A stretch of 6,441 nt of DNA from Clostridia bacterium (GTDB taxonomy: Bacteria > Bacillota > Clostridia > UMGS1810). The notes below the pieces were generated by a model, which saw only the letters and a list, made by a program, of their open reading frames with translations, was not told the origin of the DNA and made no database searches. Every line of letters begins with the position of its first letter. The first letter of the stretch is position 1. The stretch spans positions 1-6,441 of the forward strand of contig JAGBXL010000235.1 in NCBI GenBank assembly GCA_017629325.1, in the 5' to 3' direction. Of this stretch, positions 4,579 to 6,441 are shown one piece after another. The position numbers and the translations under genes were made by a program.

Positions 4579-6441
4579 TTGTTAAACCGAAAAAAATGGA
4601 TTATTCTTGGCTCTAATAGTGATGAAGCTTTAAGAATAAGCAAAAAATATAACATCTCACCGCTTATTGCATCGGTAATTTTAAACAGACAGATTACAAG
4701 TGATGAAGACATTGGTCATTATATTTTAAAAGACGAGTCTTTATTTTACGACCCTTTTTTATTAACAGATATGCAAAAAGCTGTTGATTTTATAAAAAAG
4801 GCTGTTTCAAAAGGCACAAAAATTGCTGTTTTTGGCGATTATGATGTTGACGGAATCACATCTACCTATATTGTTTATGACTATCTTAAATTAATAGGTG
4901 CAGATGTTTTATACTATATTCCCGACCGTGCCGACGAAGGCTATGGTATCAGCCAAGGTGCCATTTCTTATTTAAAGGAAAAGGGCGTTGGTCTTATTAT
5001 AACGGTTGATGTTGGAATTACTGCCACAGATGAAACAGAATTTGCCAGAAAAAACGGTGTTGATATTATAATTACAGACCATCACACACCAAAGGAAACC
5101 CTACCCGATGCAGTTGCGGTTATAAACCCTAAAACAGAGGGAAATAGGTATCCCAACAAGGATTTAGCGGGAGTTGGAGTGGCATACAAGCTTGTGTATG
5201 CTCTTTCAGGGTGCGACAAAAAAATAATGGAAAGATATTCAGAGGCAGCCGCAATAGGCACAATTGCCGATATGGTGGCTTTAAAAGACGAAAACAGATT
5301 TATTGCAGCCTTTGGGCTTGAAAGACTTAAATCAACAGACAATATTGGTTTATTATCGTTAATGGAAGTTGCCGGAATAGAAAAAAACCATATTTCATCA
5401 TCGGGCATAAGCTTTAGCATAGCACCTCGTCTTAATGCCGCAGGAAGAATTGCTTCGGCATCTCTTTCGGTTGAACTCCTTCTTGAAAAAGACAAAATAA
5501 CTGCCATGGAAATTGCATCAAGGCTTGATGATGACAACAAAAACCGCCAGACGACTGAACAACAGATAATGGCAGAGGCAGAAGAAATTATAAATAACAA
5601 AAAGCTTTATAATGACGATGTTATTGTTGTGGCAAAAGAAGGCTGGCATCATGGAGTTATTGGAATTGTGTCGTCGAAGATAACAGAAAAATATTATAAA
5701 CCCAGCACTGTTATTTCAATAAATGATGACGGCACTGCAAAAGCTTCAGGAAGAAGCATTGCAGGATTTAATCTTTTTGATGCACTCTCAAACTGCAGCA
5801 CCCATCTGACCAAATTTGGCGGTCATGATTTGGCGGCAGGCTTTAGCCTTGATGAAAAAAACATAGATTTATTCAGAGAAGCCATAAATAAATATGCCAA
5901 AACTATTATGACAGAAGATATACTCACACCAAAACTCATTATTGACGCTGTGATAACACCTGAAGATGTGAGCTGTAAAGTTGCCGAAGAATTAAGCATT
6001 TTAGAGCCATTTGGAATTGGAAATAAAACCCCTGTTTTTTGTGTTGAAAACGCACTGGTTACATCGATAAGAACACACAAATCGGGAAAGCATGTGTTTA
6101 TGACACTTGAAAAAGGCAGGAAAAGCTTTGAAGCTCCCGCATTTAATATGGGTGAAAATATGGGTGATATTATTCCCGGTGAACAAATAAGCGTTGCAGG
6201 AACAATTAACATCAATACTTTCCGCGGAGTAGATAACGTTCAATTTGTTATTAAAGACTTTAAAGAATGTGATAAGGGCTTTATAACGGAAGAAAGCCTA
6301 CGTTTTATTTTTATTAACATTAAGAATTATGTAAGCAAAAATATATTTAAAATTAAAATTCCAGAACTAAAGGAAAAAATCAGACTCGGCGGATTTAATA
6401 TGGGTATAGGTAAAATCAAAACTGCACTTAATATATTTAAA
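4579..6441 (+). CDS. recJ: Single-stranded-DNA-specific exonuclease RecJ (3' end cut by window edge)
   Basis: RecJ degrades single-stranded DNA 5' to 3' in recombinational repair, mismatch repair and processing of stalled forks. The frame stays open for 621 codons from TTG at 4579 to the window edge. The DHH phosphoesterase core has motif I DYDVDG (87-92), Asp144 in TVDVGI (motif II), DHH (167-169, motif III) and Asp231 in GTIADMV (motif IV), giving a complete two-metal site. The DHHA1 half shows GWHHGVIGIV (355-364), SGRSIAGF (390-397) and GGHDLAAG (414-421). An OB-fold DNA-binding domain follows from about 455 to 565, with LEPFGIGN at 475-482. Beyond about 573 the sequence resembles the extra C-terminal region of longer Firmicute RecJ proteins (B. 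subtilis RecJ is about 786 residues), so perhaps 100-200 residues are missing. It is divergent from ptsH and has its own promoter. Confidence 0.96.
   Translation, partial: MLNRKKWIILGSNSDEALRISKKYNISPLIASVILNRQITSDEDIGHYILKDESLFYDPFLLTDMQKAVDFIKKAVSKGTKIAVFGDYDVDGITSTYIVYDYLKLIGADVLYYIPDRADEGYGISQGAISYLKEKGVGLIITVDVGITATDETEFARKNGVDIIITDHHTPKETLPDAVAVINPKTEGNRYPNKDLAGVGVAYKLVYALSGCDKKIMERYSEAAAIGTIADMVALKDENRFIAAFGLERLKSTDNIGLLSLMEVAGIEKNHISSSGISFSIAPRLNAAGRIASASLSVELLLEKDKITAMEIASRLDDDNKNRQTTEQQIMAEAEEIINNKKLYNDDVIVVAKEGWHHGVIGIVSSKITEKYYKPSTVISINDDGTAKASGRSIAGFNLFDALSNCSTHLTKFGGHDLAAGFSLDEKNIDLFREAINKYAKTIMTEDILTPKLIIDAVITPEDVSCKVAEELSILEPFGIGNKTPVFCVENALVTSIRTHKSGKHVFMTLEKGRKSFEAPAFNMGENMGDIIPGEQISVAGTININTFRGVDNVQFVIKDFKECDKGFITEESLRFIFINIKNYVSKNIFKIKIPELKEKIRLGGFNMGIGKIKTALNIFK

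Noticed and set aside
5082..5600. 172-codon minus-strand open frame
   Set aside because: It is antisense to the catalytic core of recJ. Its Ser/Ile/Leu-rich, membrane-like look comes from reversing recJ codons.
5823..6243. Two overlapping minus-strand open frames (5823-6215 and 6001-6243)
   Set aside because: Both are antisense to the RecJ DHHA1 and OB regions, which are confidently coding on the plus strand.

Overview
The window looks like ordinary chromosomal DNA from a low-G+C Clostridia-type Firmicute. The base composition is AT-rich, Shine-Dalgarno sites are strong (AGGAG/GAGGTG type), GTG and TTG starts are used, the HPr is of the Gram-positive type with both His15 and Ser46, and RecJ carries extra sequence after its OB domain. 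No mobile element, tRNA, rRNA, CRISPR array or phage gene was seen. No previously undescribed system is evident; the most open question is the two-gene unit at the left edge.

Layout, left to right. (1) Positions 1-365, minus strand: 5' part of an unrecognised gene cut by the window edge. (2) 402-2036, minus: an acyl-CoA synthetase-like adenylate-forming enzyme with a GTG start, 36 bases upstream of gene 1 and probably co-transcribed with it from a good sigma-A promoter at 2079-2107. (3) 2116-3957 (or 3963), minus: uvrC, the nucleotide excision repair endonuclease. (4) 3990-4020: intrinsic terminator for the minus strand, closing the ptsH transcript; a TATAAT for uvrC sits immediately after its T tract. 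(5) 4035-4304, minus: HPr phosphocarrier (ptsH). (6) 4305-4578: divergent intergenic region with two well-formed, oppositely directed promoters. (7) 4579-6441, plus: recJ, starting at TTG and running off the right edge.

Working together: uvrC and recJ are both DNA repair nucleases but lie on opposite strands, so this is proximity and not an operon. In many Clostridia, as I recall, uvrC and ptsH lie in one neighbourhood that also holds hprK, rapZ, mgfK and whiA; here the two are adjacent without those genes, which fits a shortened version of that neighbourhood. The ligase and the unknown gene downstream form a separate unit whose pathway cannot be read from the sequence.
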